From: Cladocopium goreaui
Lineage: Eukaryota > Sar > Dinophyceae > Suessiales > Symbiodiniaceae
Direction of reading: 5' to 3'
NCBI GenBank assembly: GCA_947184155.2
Contig: CAMXCT020001424.1
Location: 124,001-188,000 of the forward strand
DNA: 64,000 nt
Below, piece by piece: positions 22,495-34,391 of the stretch (position 1 is its first letter; each line of letters begins with the position of its first letter). Both the position numbers and the translations under genes were made by a program. The notes under the pieces were generated by a model that made no database searches, was not told the origin of the DNA, and saw only the letters and a program-made list of their open reading frames with translations.

Positions 22495-22541
22495 CTGGTC
22501 CAGTCCTGCGCCCTCTGCTTCTGAACCAGGGCCACTCCCAT
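22495..22541 (-). CDS. Possible first exon with ATG, strand ambiguous
   Basis: Minus: MGVALVQKQRAQDWT ends at ACCAG|GTCTATTG, phase 2; the frame is closed shortly upstream. Plus: GAACCAG|G opens ATPMVSTKVSTPQVAPHR, ending at AAAAG|GTCGG (22532-22613) with excellent signals. Either one is a shadow of the other. Confidence 0.35.
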
Positions 22542-23053
22542 GGTGTCGACCAAAGTATCGACGCCTCAGGTCGCACCACATCGGCCGCATCGCGTGCGAG
22601 AAGAAAAAAGGTCGGAACCGGCAAAAAGGGATGGATACTTACCAGGTTTACCCAGTTCACTAGACATTGGTATAACATGGTATAATATGATATTATATAT
22701 ATATGGTATAATATGGTATCTGGTTGGTGGTTGTTCGCCACCCCTCCGACAAATGATGGTGTTCGTCACTTGGAGTTATGAAATTCCCAACTGAATGGAA
22801 AGTCATAACATTCCATGGTTCCAGTCACCACCATCCAGATATGGATTTCCAGAAACAGCTTCAGGACTCGCACTTGTAGGGCTGACTTTGGGCATCTGAA
22901 AGAAGAGAATCTAGGAGGGAGGTCTGCATTTCTGGAGTTTCAAGCGTTGATCCAACGTCATTTCATCGCTCAGCAGGTTTTGGCATCAACACACCACACT
23001 ATGGGAAAACTCACTATAATAAATTGCTATTTTCAATAGCTATGTTAAATTAC

Positions 23054-23093
23054 CAGAGGGTAGATTGCGGAGAACAAACTCTTCAGAGTCAGA
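23054..23093 (-). CDS. Exon ending inside a family A element
   Basis: Phase 0 to 1: SDSEEFVLRNLPS. The acceptor CCAATCCTTAG|TCT has a good pyrimidine tract. The last residues LPS come from the element end, which donates CCTCTG|GTAATT. On the plus strand the same element end could serve as acceptor for a longer frame (RVDCGEQTLQSQTKDW). Confidence 0.5.
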
Positions 23094-23679
23094 CTAAGGA
23101 TTGGAAAGAGTCAGTGAATGCACCGCATGAAGCGCATGAATCACCTGAAAAAATCACAAGTCTCTCTTCTTCAAACTCATCCACCCACCAAGAAAAAACA
23201 CACATGACCTAATATTCAATTCTCCATGACAATTTTCAAAATATTAATGCACACATTTTAGTTGGTTAAATCACCAGCTGCCCACTGGCAAATGAACATA
23301 AGTATGAAAAAAACACATTTTTTGTGAATCCTCTAGACATGGTGCATTTGTATTCATTTATGTGCATTTAGTTCGCAAACTGTTGCTTTACCAGAGGGTA
23401 TATCTCATCATTTCCCACTGTAATTAATCCCATTATTATCCCTGTAAGTACCATTACAAACCCATTAAAAGATCCATTAATCCCGTTAAAATCACTATAA
23501 ACAACTGTTACTATAAACGAACCATTTCCCAATAAAAACAAAACCATTCTACTCATATCTTCATTATGATTATCCCTGTAGGTACCATTAAAAACCCATT
23601 AATAAACCCATTAAAGTGCATAACTTCCATTATTAACCCATTAAAAACCAATGATATATTACCCATTAAAAACAATTAC

Positions 23680-23793
23680 CCTCTGGTTATTTAACATAGC
23701 CATGGAAAATCACCATTTTTAATAGGTAAATCATCAAAAAACATCTATAAATGGGCCATCTATACCATGGCTACGTTAAATAACCAGAGGGTA
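23680..23793. mobile_element. Family A element, GGTTAT subtype
   Basis: TACCCTCTGGTTATTTAACATA to GTTAAATAACCAGAGGGTA, with long matched arms around CCATGGAAAATCACC. Confidence 0.8.
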
Positions 23794-24192
23794 CCCATTA
23801 AGAACCATTAACCCCTTAAAAACACATATCTTCGGGTTGCAAATCAGGTCCGTGGGGCTCCAAACGTTTCTGATTCTCCCGGATCTTGTGAAGCATCCCT
23901 CCGGGCCTTGGTCGGCAGAATCGATGCTTCTTAAATGATGCTCCGGAAACTCTATATGAATATATTCATGCATATGATCATATATGATTATATATATAGT
24001 ATATGAATAAATGATTAATCATATTATATATATATTATATATAAATATATGATTAATCAAATTATTATATATATAGTATATAAATATATGATTAATTACT
24101 AGGATTACTAGGATGATTATCATATATAATTACAATATAATCCCTATTGTGAAGGTGCCCAAAGCCATCCCTTCACTTCAAGGCCCATTCAC

Positions 24193-24253
24193 AGCCGAAT
24201 TGCGTGACCGTCGCCTCTGAGGCCATGGCAATTCGGCTTCCGGAGGCTTTGCC
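24193..24253 (-). CDS. Exon: proline then RS-like, 20 codons
   Basis: Phase 2 to 0: AKPPEAELPWPQRRRSRNSA. The acceptor is GTAGCCCAG|G and the donor TCGGCT|GTGAATGG. The plus strand is open too (PNCVTVASEAMAIRLPEALP), but the RRRSR motif matches the exon at 20212. Confidence 0.5.
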
Positions 24254-24546
24254 CTGGGCTACCGATGGAGTTACCGTAACTAATAGAGGTAATCATAGAG
24301 ATATGGCAATCCATACTATGTGCTTATATAACTTATATAGTTGCATAGTGTATCTTTAACTATGTATGGATATACTGAAAACCATAGAATATGGAATCTG
24401 TACATATTAATTCCATAACTAATAATGATGTAATACTATGTAACTATCATAACTAATGGTAACTATACGCGCAAACACCCCGATTCGCCCACACCCCTTC
24501 TATGCTGTACACTTGCGGATATCAAACGTTCGACTTTACATTCAAT

Positions 24547-24970
24547 TGGGAAGATCAACAAGGGTATTTAGGGAAATAAATTTCCCACTCCCGTTAAGCT
24601 TCTAGATTCATTGACGACCTTCAATAAGGGTTTAATTCCCCCACCACCGTTAAACTTCTACATTCATTGAAGATCTTCAATAAGGGTTTAATTCTCCCAC
24701 CTCCGTTAAACTTCTACATTCATTGAAGATCTTCAAAAGGGTTGAATTCTCCCACCCCCGTTAAACTTCCACATTCATTGAATATCTTCAATGAGGGTTT
24801 AATTCTCCCACCTCCGTTAAACTTCTACATTCATTGAAGATCTTCAATAAGGGTTTAATTCTCCCACCCCGTTAAACTTCTACATTCATTGAAGATCTTC
24901 AATAAGGGTTTAATTCCCCCACCTCCGTTAAACTTCTACGTTCATTGAAGATCTTCAATAAGGGTTTGAT
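24547..24970. repeat. 56-bp minisatellite, about 7.5 units
   Basis: The unit begins CCGTTAAACTTCTACATTCA and ends GGGTTTAATTCTCCCACCT. Units start at 24591, 24647, 24703 and onward every 55-56 bases. It contains the inverted pair TTGAAGATCTTCAA, and is followed directly by a (GAT)n run to 24992. Confidence 0.9.
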
Positions 24971-25082
24971 GATGATGATGATGATGATGATGTGTAAGAG
25001 ACTCGCACAGGTCCCTATGCTGTGCGTGCCAACAACATGAAGTTAGCCATGATGCCAAAAAACTCACATTTTTTCACGTTTT

Positions 25083-25140
25083 CAGCACATACGAAGATGG
25101 CCGCCGACAAGCGCGGGCAAATCGAGGTGTTTGCCCGTAA
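25083..25140. other. Exon candidate with open frames on both strands
   Basis: Plus: CACGTTTTCAG|CA opens HTKMAADKRGQIE ending at ATCGAG|GTGTTT (25093-25133). Minus: ACTATAG|TT opens TGKHLDLPALVGGHL ending at CTTC|GTATGTG. Both sets of splice signals are good and I cannot decide between them. Confidence 0.35.
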
Positions 25141-25630
25141 CTATAGTATGGTAATAGCTAATAGATAAATACAATGGATAAGATATAGATAACTAATAGA
25201 ATATGGTAATCATAGAGGTATGGTACCAGAATTATATAGTTAAATATGGGATCTTTAACTATGTATGGATATACTTATATAACTATAGAATATGGAATCT
25301 GTACAGTATCTCTAGTTAAATAGATAGTGGTAATCATAGAGATATGGTACACCTATAGTATGGCATTTATTCTATGTATTATGCATGGTTTACTCATATT
25401 ATCTGCTTAATACTATGTAATGTAATCATAGATACATAGTATAATACCATAGTTATATAGTTACAGATACCATATCTATGGTATATACTATAAATGTTTA
25501 AGTACAGCAACTAAATGTATGTTTTCTACAGTTCTATTGATTTATGGTGTATAACTCTATGGTTTAGTTGGGATAGCATGTGTAATAATACCACTATAAG
25601 TCAACACTCAACATAACACTGCTTTCTGTT

Positions 25631-25738
25631 TACCCTCTGGTAAACATACAAAAAACTGTGGAAAATCACCATTTCAATGGGTAAATCCACTATAAATGGC
25701 CATTTTCAATAGCCATGTTAGTCATTACCAGAGTGTAC
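25631..25738. mobile_element. Family A element
   Basis: TACCCTCTGGTAAACATACA to GTCATTACCAGAGTGTA. Its right end supplies a splice site in either reading of the adjacent exon. Confidence 0.85.
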
Positions 25739-25837
25739 CAGTTGGGAAGAAGTGGAAGAAGTGGGACTCCAGCAGAACACTGGAACCATGTCGGGATGAT
25801 CATGACATCAATGACATCGCAACTGGTGCAGGATTTC
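25712..25837. other. Exon candidate with open frames on both strands
   Basis: Minus: CTATTTCTGCAG|GTTCCG opens VPKSCTSCDVIDVMII, then PTWFQC, and ends at the family A donor ACACTCTG|GTAATG, phase 0. Plus: the same element end acts as acceptor (ATTACCAG|AGTGTACC) for VPVGKKWKKWDSSRTLEP, ending ACTG|GTGCAGG. Strand context favours minus; the composition of the plus product is more protein-like. Confidence 0.4.
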
Positions 25838-26086
25838 GGAACCTGCAGAAATAGGATACTCCAAGTGTAATAATATCTTGCAATATACACAATAATATGG
25901 TAACAATCTCCAATTTTTATTCAAATTTCCTACTACGAAAATGACAATAGGTGGTTTATGGCAGTAGGCTTTACCACGTTACTTAGAACTGCAGGGCCGA
26001 AAGTCCCCAAGTTGATTTCGCACGTCGATTTCAAACTTTCCCAAGTTCCCAACATCCTGGATTCAGCACTGGGAACATCATAAATA

Positions 26087-26222
26087 CAATGGGAAATTCA
26101 GGATCCTAAAATGGAGGTACTGTACCATATAAGGCCATATTTTGGGGGTAGATCCTCTTACATAGGCCTGACCTTATATATTGTAGGTACCTCCATTTTA
26201 GGATCCTGAAATTCCCATTGAT
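26087..26222. mobile_element. Family C palindrome, best preserved
   Basis: CAATGGGAAATTCAGGATCC to GGATCCTGAAATTCCCATTG. Each arm carries CTAAAATGGAGGTAC or its complement, so the arms pair over most of their length. Confidence 0.85.
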
Positions 26223-26693
26223 TAAATACAGAAATCAATCATCAAAATCCAGAAATCCGGAAACATCTGGAAGAAATTCTGGATTTCTCATATCAAGTAT
26301 TTATCATGGGAGTAAACAAATTTATCCTTCGGTGGCCTTGGAAACATAGATACCACCGACTTGATGTACTGCCTCGAGTTGAATGTCTTTAAGAGCTACT
26401 GGGGGCCAATAACTAATAGCCCACCAAGTTAAACAAACCTTTCAAGACCTTGTTGATAGACATTACCCTCTGGTAAACGTTTTCAAAAAAACAACTGGAA
26501 AATCAGAAAGATCCACCATATCACCATTTTTCAATGGCTAAATCAACGAACTTTCGACTGGACCATTTTGATACTATATGATACTATAGTTTTCTTGTTT
26601 ATGATTTATATATAAATTTACATATACTATGATTATTATATACTATAACTCATATATAGAACATATAAAAAATCAAACTCCAATCGCCTTGAC

Positions 26694-26777
26694 CTCCTCC
26701 CCTCCTCCCATGACGCTCGGATGCTCCAGGTGCCCCGACGCAATTCGCTTCCACTCTGAGGCCAATCGCTGGTCTGC
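26694..26777 (-). CDS. Exon, 28 codons
   Basis: Phase 0 to 0: ADQRLASEWKRIASGHLE, then HPSVMGGGEE. The acceptor is GACACCCAG|GCA and the donor GAGGAG|GTCAAGG. It is the first exon after the 3 kb CTCATG array, so that array sits in an intron of about 4.5 kb. Confidence 0.8.
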
Positions 26778-27106
26778 CTGGGTGTCCAAGCCCCGTGTCG
26801 TTGAAGCGATTGGACTATGTAAGTTGGTGACAATAACTCCAATTGGACTATATGATTTATGAGTGTTTATGATACTATAGTTATATAACAAAAACTATGG
26901 TTATATATATATATACCTCAATCTTCCTCATGTGTCGTTTTTCTGCCCCTCTGCTTTTTGACTCTGATTTCAGCCCCTCTGGGCAGTTTCAGCCCCTTAG
27001 AAATATTTCTGCCCCTTTGGTTTCCTGGAAGTTGCCAATCAAGAAAGATTTGCACACCAACACTCTGGTTCAGAAAAATCAATGATTTTACTTCATTTGT
27101 TTTGAA

Positions 27107-30100
27107 ATCAGGCTACTCATGACTTTTGAGCTGCCCACGTATTTTTTTGTGCTTTTGATTTTTTGTGGGGTAAATCAGGCTACTCATGACTTTTGAGTTG
27201 CTCATGTTTTTTTTTTGGTTACTCATGACTCTTAGGCTGCCCATGATTTCTTGTAATTAGTTAGTTATCATTTGTTTAAAATAAGGCTACTCATGACTTT
27301 TGGGTTGTTCATGCTTTTATCTTTCATTTGTTGCTCATGACTTTTTAGTGTGTTTTTCTTAATAAAGGTTACTCATGATTTTTGAGCTGCTCATGTGTTT
27401 ATTTGTTACTCATGATTTATTAGCTGCTCATGACTGCGTCGGGTTACTAATTGTTTTTTTGTTTAATAGGCTACTCGTGACTTTTGTGTTTCTTATGACT
27501 TTTGTTTTCGTTGCTCATGATTTTTTCTTATCTTTTGAAAGGCTACTTATGACTTTTGAGCTGCTCATGTTTTCTTCTCGGTTACTCATGACTTTCTGGC
27601 TGATCATGATTTTTTTTGTAGTTATGTTTTTTGTTTTTTTTAATGAGGCTATTCATGACTTTTGGGTCACTCATGTTCTTGTAAATTGGCTACTCATGAC
27701 TTTTGAGATTCTCATGATTTTTGTTTTGTTGCTCATGTTTTCTTTTTTTTACTGTACCCATGACTTTTGAGTTTCTCATGTTTTTATATCCTGCTCATGT
27801 GTTTTTTTGACTCGGGCTGCTCATGACTTTTGAGTTTTTCATGTTGTCATTTGTTGCTCATGAGTTTTTGTTTTTTTTTAAGAAAACTGCTTACTCATGA
27901 CTTTTAAGTTTGTCATGTTTTTATTTCCTGCTCACATTTTTTTTGGCAAGGCTACTCATGCCTTTTGAGTTTCTCATGTTGTCAGTTGTTGCTCATGAGT
28001 TTTATGTTTTTATCTATAAAGGTTACTCATGACTTTTGAGTTTCTCATGTTTTTGTTTCCTGCTCACTTTTTTGAATAAGGCTACTCATGCGCGGTTTTT
28101 TTTTGATAGTAAGGCTACTCATGCCTTTTGAGTTTCTCATGTTGTCATTTGTTGCTCATGAGTTGTTTTTTTTCATGAAGGCTGCTCATGATTTTTGAGT
28201 TTCTCATGTTTTTATTTCCTGTTCATTTTTTTAAATAGGCTACTCATTTTTTTAGCAAGGCTACTCATGCCTTTTGGATTTCTCATGGTGTCATTTGTTG
28301 CTCGTGAGTTTTTAGTTGTTTGCTTTGTGTTTTTTTTTATTGGCTACTCATGACTTTTGAGATTCTCATGATCATTGTTTTTTGTCGCTCATGAGTTTTT
28401 ATGTTTTTTTTCCTAAATGAAGGCTTCTCATGACTGTTGAGTTTCTCATGTTCTAATCTCATGTGTTTTGTTTTTTTTTTTTAGTAGGGCTTCTAATGAC
28501 TTTTGAACTTCTCATGTTGTCATTTGTTGCTCATGAGTTTTTAGTTTTTCAATTGGCTACTCATGATTTTTGAGTTGCTCATGTGCTTTTTGTTACTCAT
28601 GATTTTTTTTAAGCTGTTCATGTTTTTTTGGGTTACTCATGTTTTTTTGCCTTTAATAGGCTACTCATGACTTTTGAGCTGCTTATGATTTTGTGCGGGT
28701 TTCTCATGTATTTTTTTTTAATCTTCATGACTTGTGGGTTTCTGATTATTTTATTTGTTGCTCATGACTTTTTATGTTTATTTCTTTTCTAAAGGCTGCT
28801 CATCAATCACTTTTGAGCTATTCATGGCTTTGGATCCCATGACCGGGTATTTCCGCCCCTTAGACGGGTATTTCCGCCCCTTAGACGGGTATTTCCGCCC
28901 CTTAGATTTTGCTCATGCATGAACAAATTGATTCTGCACTCATGAGCAGCTGCTCATGCACGAGTACCCCTATATGAGCAGCTGCTCATGAGTGTCATTT
29001 CTTTTGCACATGAGGCACATGAGTAGCTGTTCATGAGTATGATGGTTTTCTGAGTAAGGCTACTCACGCCTTTTGAGTTTCTCATGTTGTCATTTGTTGC
29101 TCGTGAACTTTTATGTTTTTTTTAGGCTACTCATGACTTTTGAGTTTCTCATGTTTTTTTTTATTTCCTGCTCATGTTTTCTTCTTTTTTAATAAGGCTA
29201 CTCATGTGTTTTTTTTTAGTACGGCTACTCATGCCTTTTGAATTTCTCATGTTGTCATTTGTTGCTCATGAGTTTGTAGTTTTTTCTTTTAATAAAGGCT
29301 ACTCATGACTTTTGAGCTTCTCATTTTGTCTATTTCCTGCTCATGTGTGTTTTGCAGTAAGGCTACTCATGCCTTTTGAGTTTCCCATGTTGTCATTTGT
29401 TGCTCATGAGTTTTTTATGTGTTTTTTGTCAAAGAGGCTACTCATGACTTTTGAGTTTCTCAAGGTTTGATTTCCTGCTCATGTGTTTTTTTGTTTTTTT
29501 AGTAAGGCTACTCATGCCTTTTGAATTTCTCATGTTGTTAATGGGTTCTCAAAAGTTTTTAGATTTTTTTTTGATAAAGGCTACTCATAACTTTCGAGAT
29601 TCTCATGATTTTTGTTTTTGTTGCTCATGATTTGTTTTTTTCAAGGCTACTCATGACTTTTGAGTTTCTCATGTGTTTATTCCCTGCTCATTTTTTTGGT
29701 GGTTTTAGCAAGGATACTCATGACTGTTGCATTTCTCATGTTGTCATTTGTTGCTCATGAGTTTTTAGTGTGTGTTTTTTTAATTGGCTACTCATGATTT
29801 TTGAGCTGCTCATGTGCTTTTTGTTACTCATGGTGTTTTTTTTTAGCTGTTCATGATTTTTTGGGTTATATACTCATGTGTTTTTGCCTTTAATAGGCCA
29901 CTCATGACTTTTGAGCTGCTCATGATTTTTTTTTGGTTACTCATGAGTGCTTTTTTGCACATGAGTAGCTGCTCATGCATGAGTACCCCTATACGGGCAA
30001 CTCCTCATGAGTGTTTTTTTTGCACATGAGGAGCTGCTTATGCATGAGTACCCCTCTTTATGAGCAGCCGCTCATGAGTGTTTTTGCACATGAGCAGCTG

Positions 30101-30280
30101 CTTATGCATGAGTACCCCTCTGAGCAGCTTCTCATGAGTGCCTTTTTTTCACATGAGTAGCTGCTCATGCATGGGTGCCCCTATATGAGCAACTGCTCAT
30201 GATGTTTTGTTTGCACATGAGTAGTTGTTCATGCATGATTAGCCCTATAAAGTAGCAATTGCTCATGAATGAATGACCCT
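27107..30280. repeat. Degenerate CTCATGA array
   Basis: More than a hundred copies of CTCATG, spaced 15-40 bases, are arranged as phrases such as GGCTACTCATGACTTTTGAG, TTTCTCATGTTGTCATTTG and TTGCTCATGAGTTTTT. TCATGA is self-complementary. From about 28920 and again from 29940 the phrase changes to GCACATGAGTAGCTGCTCATG with GAGCAGCTGCTC palindromes. A run of three units of ACGGGTATTTCCGCCCCTTAG lies near 28845-28910. The strand is extremely T-rich. Open frames inside are low-complexity artefacts. Confidence 0.85.
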
Positions 30281-31292
30281 GAAGCTACCAATGAATGAAT
30301 GCCCAAATCTTGCTCACGCAGTAATACCCCAACCTCTAACAAAACCACCGGTTTAAAACTATATAGTGTTTCTGGGTATAAAAGCTGTTTATGACTGAAT
30401 ACTGATTCTGCTTTCTGCATTTAACGCATGAATACTCCAAATTCGAATGCCCCAGGAAGTACTTAATTATCAGACTTTTGCGCTTGGCAGCAGTTTATAC
30501 TATGATGCCATATGATACCTAAATTCTGGTCACACCCTGTGGAGTCTTCTGGTGCCCCTGATGTGTTCATGAGGAAAATTTCAAATTGAACCTTTACTTA
30601 GCAACTTGATCAAAACCAAGTTTAATTGGCAGCGGATACATCCCAGCCACCCATGATCAGGATTGCTACTTTTTGCTGTTCAAGACCTGAGTATGGAGTG
30701 ATCCAATTTGTCCCAATTACATCTTATCTGGATGCCAACATGGTCAAAACCATGAACACAATGATTTCAGCCCCTGTGAAACAATTCCACCCCTTAAATG
30801 CCAGAGGCTCTTTTCCCCTTAGGGGCTAAAATTATGCATGCCCCGGAGGTTCTAGGTATATATTTAATGAGTTATGATGTATAATGTTTATGATTTATGA
30901 TACTATATGATACTATAGTTACTGTTTATGATACTTATAACATCCTATAGCTATAGTTAATGGATGTTGATTGGATGTAGAAACAAACTTATCAAGTTCA
31001 CGATGGTTTATGATACTTTTTTGTTCGAGTTAGTATGAGTTAGGGGGGGAGTTATGAAATGTTATAAACCTACAAACACAACTGGGGGGGAACCATTGAA
31101 CCAGTAGTTTCACCGATTCTGGTGGGTTTCCCGAAGAAAATCACCACTAAAACGTTGATGCTGGAAACATGTTTTGCTATGTTTCGATGGTTTATCCCAT
31201 GAAAATCCCATGATAATCCCATAGTTACCAATAGTTGTCAATGGTTTTTCCTTTTCATAGTTGCCAATAGTTAGCCACTGGGCTGTTGCTAC

Positions 31293-31331
31293 CAGTCCAG
31301 CGGCCTCCTTTTCTTTCTGCTTGGAGTCTTG
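31293..31331 (-). CDS. Exon: charged helix, 13 codons
   Basis: Phase 0 to 0: QDSKQKEKEAAGL. The acceptor is GCTGCGCAG|CAA and the donor GGACTG|GTAGCAAC. The frame is also open upstream (GELWIAPPGRYESSQ), so the acceptor could lie further 5'. Confidence 0.7.
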
Positions 31332-31570
31332 CTGCGCAGCTTGAGAGGACTCATACCTCCCAGGTGGGGCTATCCAAAGCTCCCCCTTCAACAAACGAAC
31401 TATGGGTAACTATGGGTAATGATGGGATTATAATGGCTTAAACATAAATAAACCATCAAAACACATCAAAACATGCCAACAATCTCTATTTTCGAATCAC
31501 TGCTTGAGTCAACATAGTCAACCTTGACTTTACCTTGACTTTAAATCAAGGGTGAAATGTCAGGTCTGAC

Positions 31571-31648
31571 CATCCAGCCAAGAGTAGGGCGCTGTCTTCG
31601 CATGAGCAGCGACTCGTCTTCCCGATGTTTCTGTTGCTTGAGGAGCTC
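31571..31648 (-). CDS. Exon: charged helix, 26 codons
   Basis: Phase 0 to 0: ELLKQQKHREDESLLMRRQR, then PTLGWM. The acceptor is AATCCAAG|GAG and the donor GGATG|GTCAGACC. Confidence 0.8.
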
Positions 31649-32135
31649 CTTGGATTAGTTCCAGGGGTCAGAGTTTTGGAGACCATAATTAGCGAATCCT
31701 GTGTTTTTTTGTTGGAATTCATGAGATGTTTATCTATGATTATTTCATAGGAATCATGTCGAAATACTGACATGATAATGAGAAATAGATAGAAATCGTG
31801 GGATTTAGCCATATTTAGCCTCCGTGATTTGTCACATGGTTATGGAAAATTGACCATTTACAGATAACTGTGCCGTTCGAAAAAATGGTGAGATTTTCAT
31901 GACGCTATGGCATGTCGAAGGGATCTCGCTTGGGTACCCCCAATACGGACATGGCAATGTTCCAACGGAAACAGAACAGGTTCAAATCAAAGGATTTTGG
32001 ATCGTGCCAAATGGACAACCACAACAGCTGTTAAAGAGAAAAACTTGGCTGTTTATCATAGCAAAAGTTGTTATATATGGTTATGTAATGGTTATATGTG
32101 GTTATTTAATGACTATATATGGTTATTGAATGGTT

Positions 32136-32255
32136 AATGTGGGTAAAACAATGTCATGAATACACCACCCACGACTGGGAATGGTAAGTTTATACCACCT
32201 ATAAAAAATGGTGATGACTGGGGGATGGTAAACATTACATTGTTTTACCCACATT
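32136..32255. mobile_element. Family D element
   Basis: AATGTGGGTAAAACAATGTC to TACATTGTTTTACCCACATT. Confidence 0.85.
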
Positions 32256-32352
32256 AGTACGGAGCATGAATCTTCAAAAATGCGCAATAAAACCAGGTTA
32301 ACTTTACTACATCCCTTAACGCATATTAACGCTAGACAAAGTCCTCTCTATG

Positions 32353-32467
32353 TACCCTCTGGTAATTTAACGTAGCTATTGAAAATGGCCCAGTCGAAAT
32401 AGTTGATTTACCCAGCTATAACATGGTGGATCTTTCCATAGTTTTTTGTTAACGTTTACCAGAGCGT
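32353..32467. mobile_element. Family A element
   Basis: TACCCTCTGGTAATTTAACG to AACGTTTACCAGAGCGTA. Confidence 0.8.
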
Positions 32468-32524
32468 AAAGCATCTTGAAACCACCGGTACGGTACCCAG
32501 AAGTGTTCCATGCCGTCCCTTCAC

Positions 32525-32555
32525 ATCCCATAAGTTGCGGCCCGGTACTTCGAGG
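32525..32555 (-). CDS. Mini-exon, 31 bases
   Basis: The acceptor is ATTTCCACAG|CC. In the phase inherited from 32674 it reads SKYRAATYG and ends at GGGAT|GTGAAGG. A second frame (LEVPGRNLWDVKGRHG) is open up to the family A donor at about 32466, so an element-terminated exon is an alternative. Confidence 0.45.
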
Positions 32556-32673
32556 CTGTGGAAATATGGTGGTAATATCCCGTCACATCAATCTGGGAAA
32601 AATAAACGATATCATATTTCACAAGTTTTTTTTAAAGTAATCTGGAAAAAATAGATCTTTTTCCCTCACTAAC

Positions 32674-32700
32674 CTGAAGAGTTCGGCTGTGGAGGATTCC
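32674..32700 (-). CDS. Mini-exon, 27 bases
   Basis: The acceptor is CTATAAG|GGAATC and the donor TTCAG|GTTAGTGAGG. Using the phase from the previous exon (1 to 1) it reads NPPQPNSS. Confidence 0.5.
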
Positions 32701-32774
32701 CTTATAGATCTTATAGTAACTACTCCTTTGAGGTCATGATATGTCATGATGGCCCCGCTTCAGGGATGAACCAC

Positions 32775-32821
32775 CGTCCTGCTGGCGATATTGTTCTTCA
32801 GCTGCCAGGGTCCTATCCATC
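32775..32821 (-). CDS. Exon, 15 codons
   Basis: Phase 2 to 1: MDRTLAAEEQYRQQD. The acceptor is CACCAAG|G and the donor GGACG|GTGGTTC. The two following small exons fit its phase. Confidence 0.65.
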
Positions 32822-33604
32822 CTTGGTGGGCATGGATGGGCATGGCCTTTCCAAATAGGAACCCCTTCAGTTTCGTCACATGTGCATTTCAGCGAGATAA
32901 ATCAGGACAAAGCAAACTTGACAGATTCGAAAATCATGATTTTCGGGGTACCCCCTGGTAAACTTACATATAACCATGGAAAATCACATTTTCAATAGCT
33001 ATGTTGGTTTACCAGAGGGTAGAAAGCCTACTATGCTTGATGATAACTATTCAACCTGCGTAACACGCCCACCGGGGGCCTATCGATCTACAGCACAGCG
33101 ACCAAAAGGCACATCAATCAACACGCATTGATTGATATGTATATACATATATAATTACACATGTATAGTGTAATTATATATATATTATGTATATACATAT
33201 ATATTTATGTAATATATGTAATGATATAATATTGTATATATTCAGTTAAATCCTTATCATTGGCACATAAATTCGCAATGCAAAGTGTTGATAGCCCAAC
33301 CATTTTCTTTCAAAATCCAAGAAGATCCATGATTATCCCACTATCATCCCGCGCCGTCCTGCTACTATCCCAGTAAATCCAACTTATCCTCCCGCTAAAT
33401 CCTATAGAATCCCATGAAATCCCACTATTCTTCTATTAAAACCCGATGAACTCTTCCATTAAGAAACTAAATCCTACATCATCCTACTATTCTTCCATTT
33501 CAAACGAAATCTGATCCGAATTCCCATCGAAATCCCATCGTCAAAACCGAAAAGCCATCGACAAATCGCTGCCAACTGGGTCCTCCCTGCGCCATTTTGG
33601 CCAC

Positions 33605-33649
33605 CTGCAATCGCTGCTCTGCGGCGCCTTTCTGCTTTTCGACTCGGGC
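33605..33649 (-). CDS. Exon: coiled coil, 15 codons
   Basis: Phase 0 to 0: ARVEKQKGAAEQRLQ. The acceptor is CATCCAG|GCC and the donor TTGCAG|GTGGCC. The frame stays open further (VAKMAQGGPSWQRF) to CGATTT|GTCGATG at about 33562, so a longer exon is possible. Confidence 0.75.
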
Positions 33650-34391
33650 CTGGATGGTAGCCCCCTATCCCATTAGGGGATGCACTACGGCATAGTTTAG
33701 CCGAGGGTAAAAGCCACAAAAAGATGTGGAAAACCCATGGAAAACCCCATGGATTTCGGAAAATGATCCACAAACTCTGGATTTTCCACGTCGAACTGTT
33801 AGTTCACCCTAGGATAGATCTTTTAGTAATGCATCATCACTTGAAAATCCATCCGAAAAATAGTGGTTTACTGTTCAAATTACTATTCATTTGAGATTTA
33901 TCATGATTTATCTATCATAATAGTTGATTATGAAAGTTCACTATTCATTTGGGATTTATCATGATTTCTCTATCATGTGGTTGGGAAACCTCTGAGTGTA
34001 GCTCCAACTGGCTCCCCACTTTTTGTCGAAAGTTGAACGCCCGGAGCTCCAAAATATGCTCCCGACCACTGGATCACTGGATCATGTTCCCACGAGATCG
34101 TAAAAAACTGATTGGTTAATCATACATCCAATTCAGATATACACTGAATATCCCACGAAAATATAAAAAATATCAAAATTGGATGTATGATTATAATATT
34201 GGATGATATTGGATGTATATCAATTAAGATATATCCCACTATTAAAATATGATATCCCCTTAATATATCTTAATCATAATATACACTGAATATCCGAAAT
34301 CAAAATATGATATCCCCTTCATATATTAAGATATATTAAGTGTACCCCACGATTTCATATTAAGATTCACGTGGTGTTTACCAATATAAAC

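Noticed and set aside
24547-24970. Possible CRISPR array
   Set aside because: Units are contiguous without unique spacers, and the context is eukaryotic.
27375-27770. 131-codon open frame in the CTCATG array
   Set aside because: A low-complexity F/L/V/H/D product of the repeat words, with no splice or start context.
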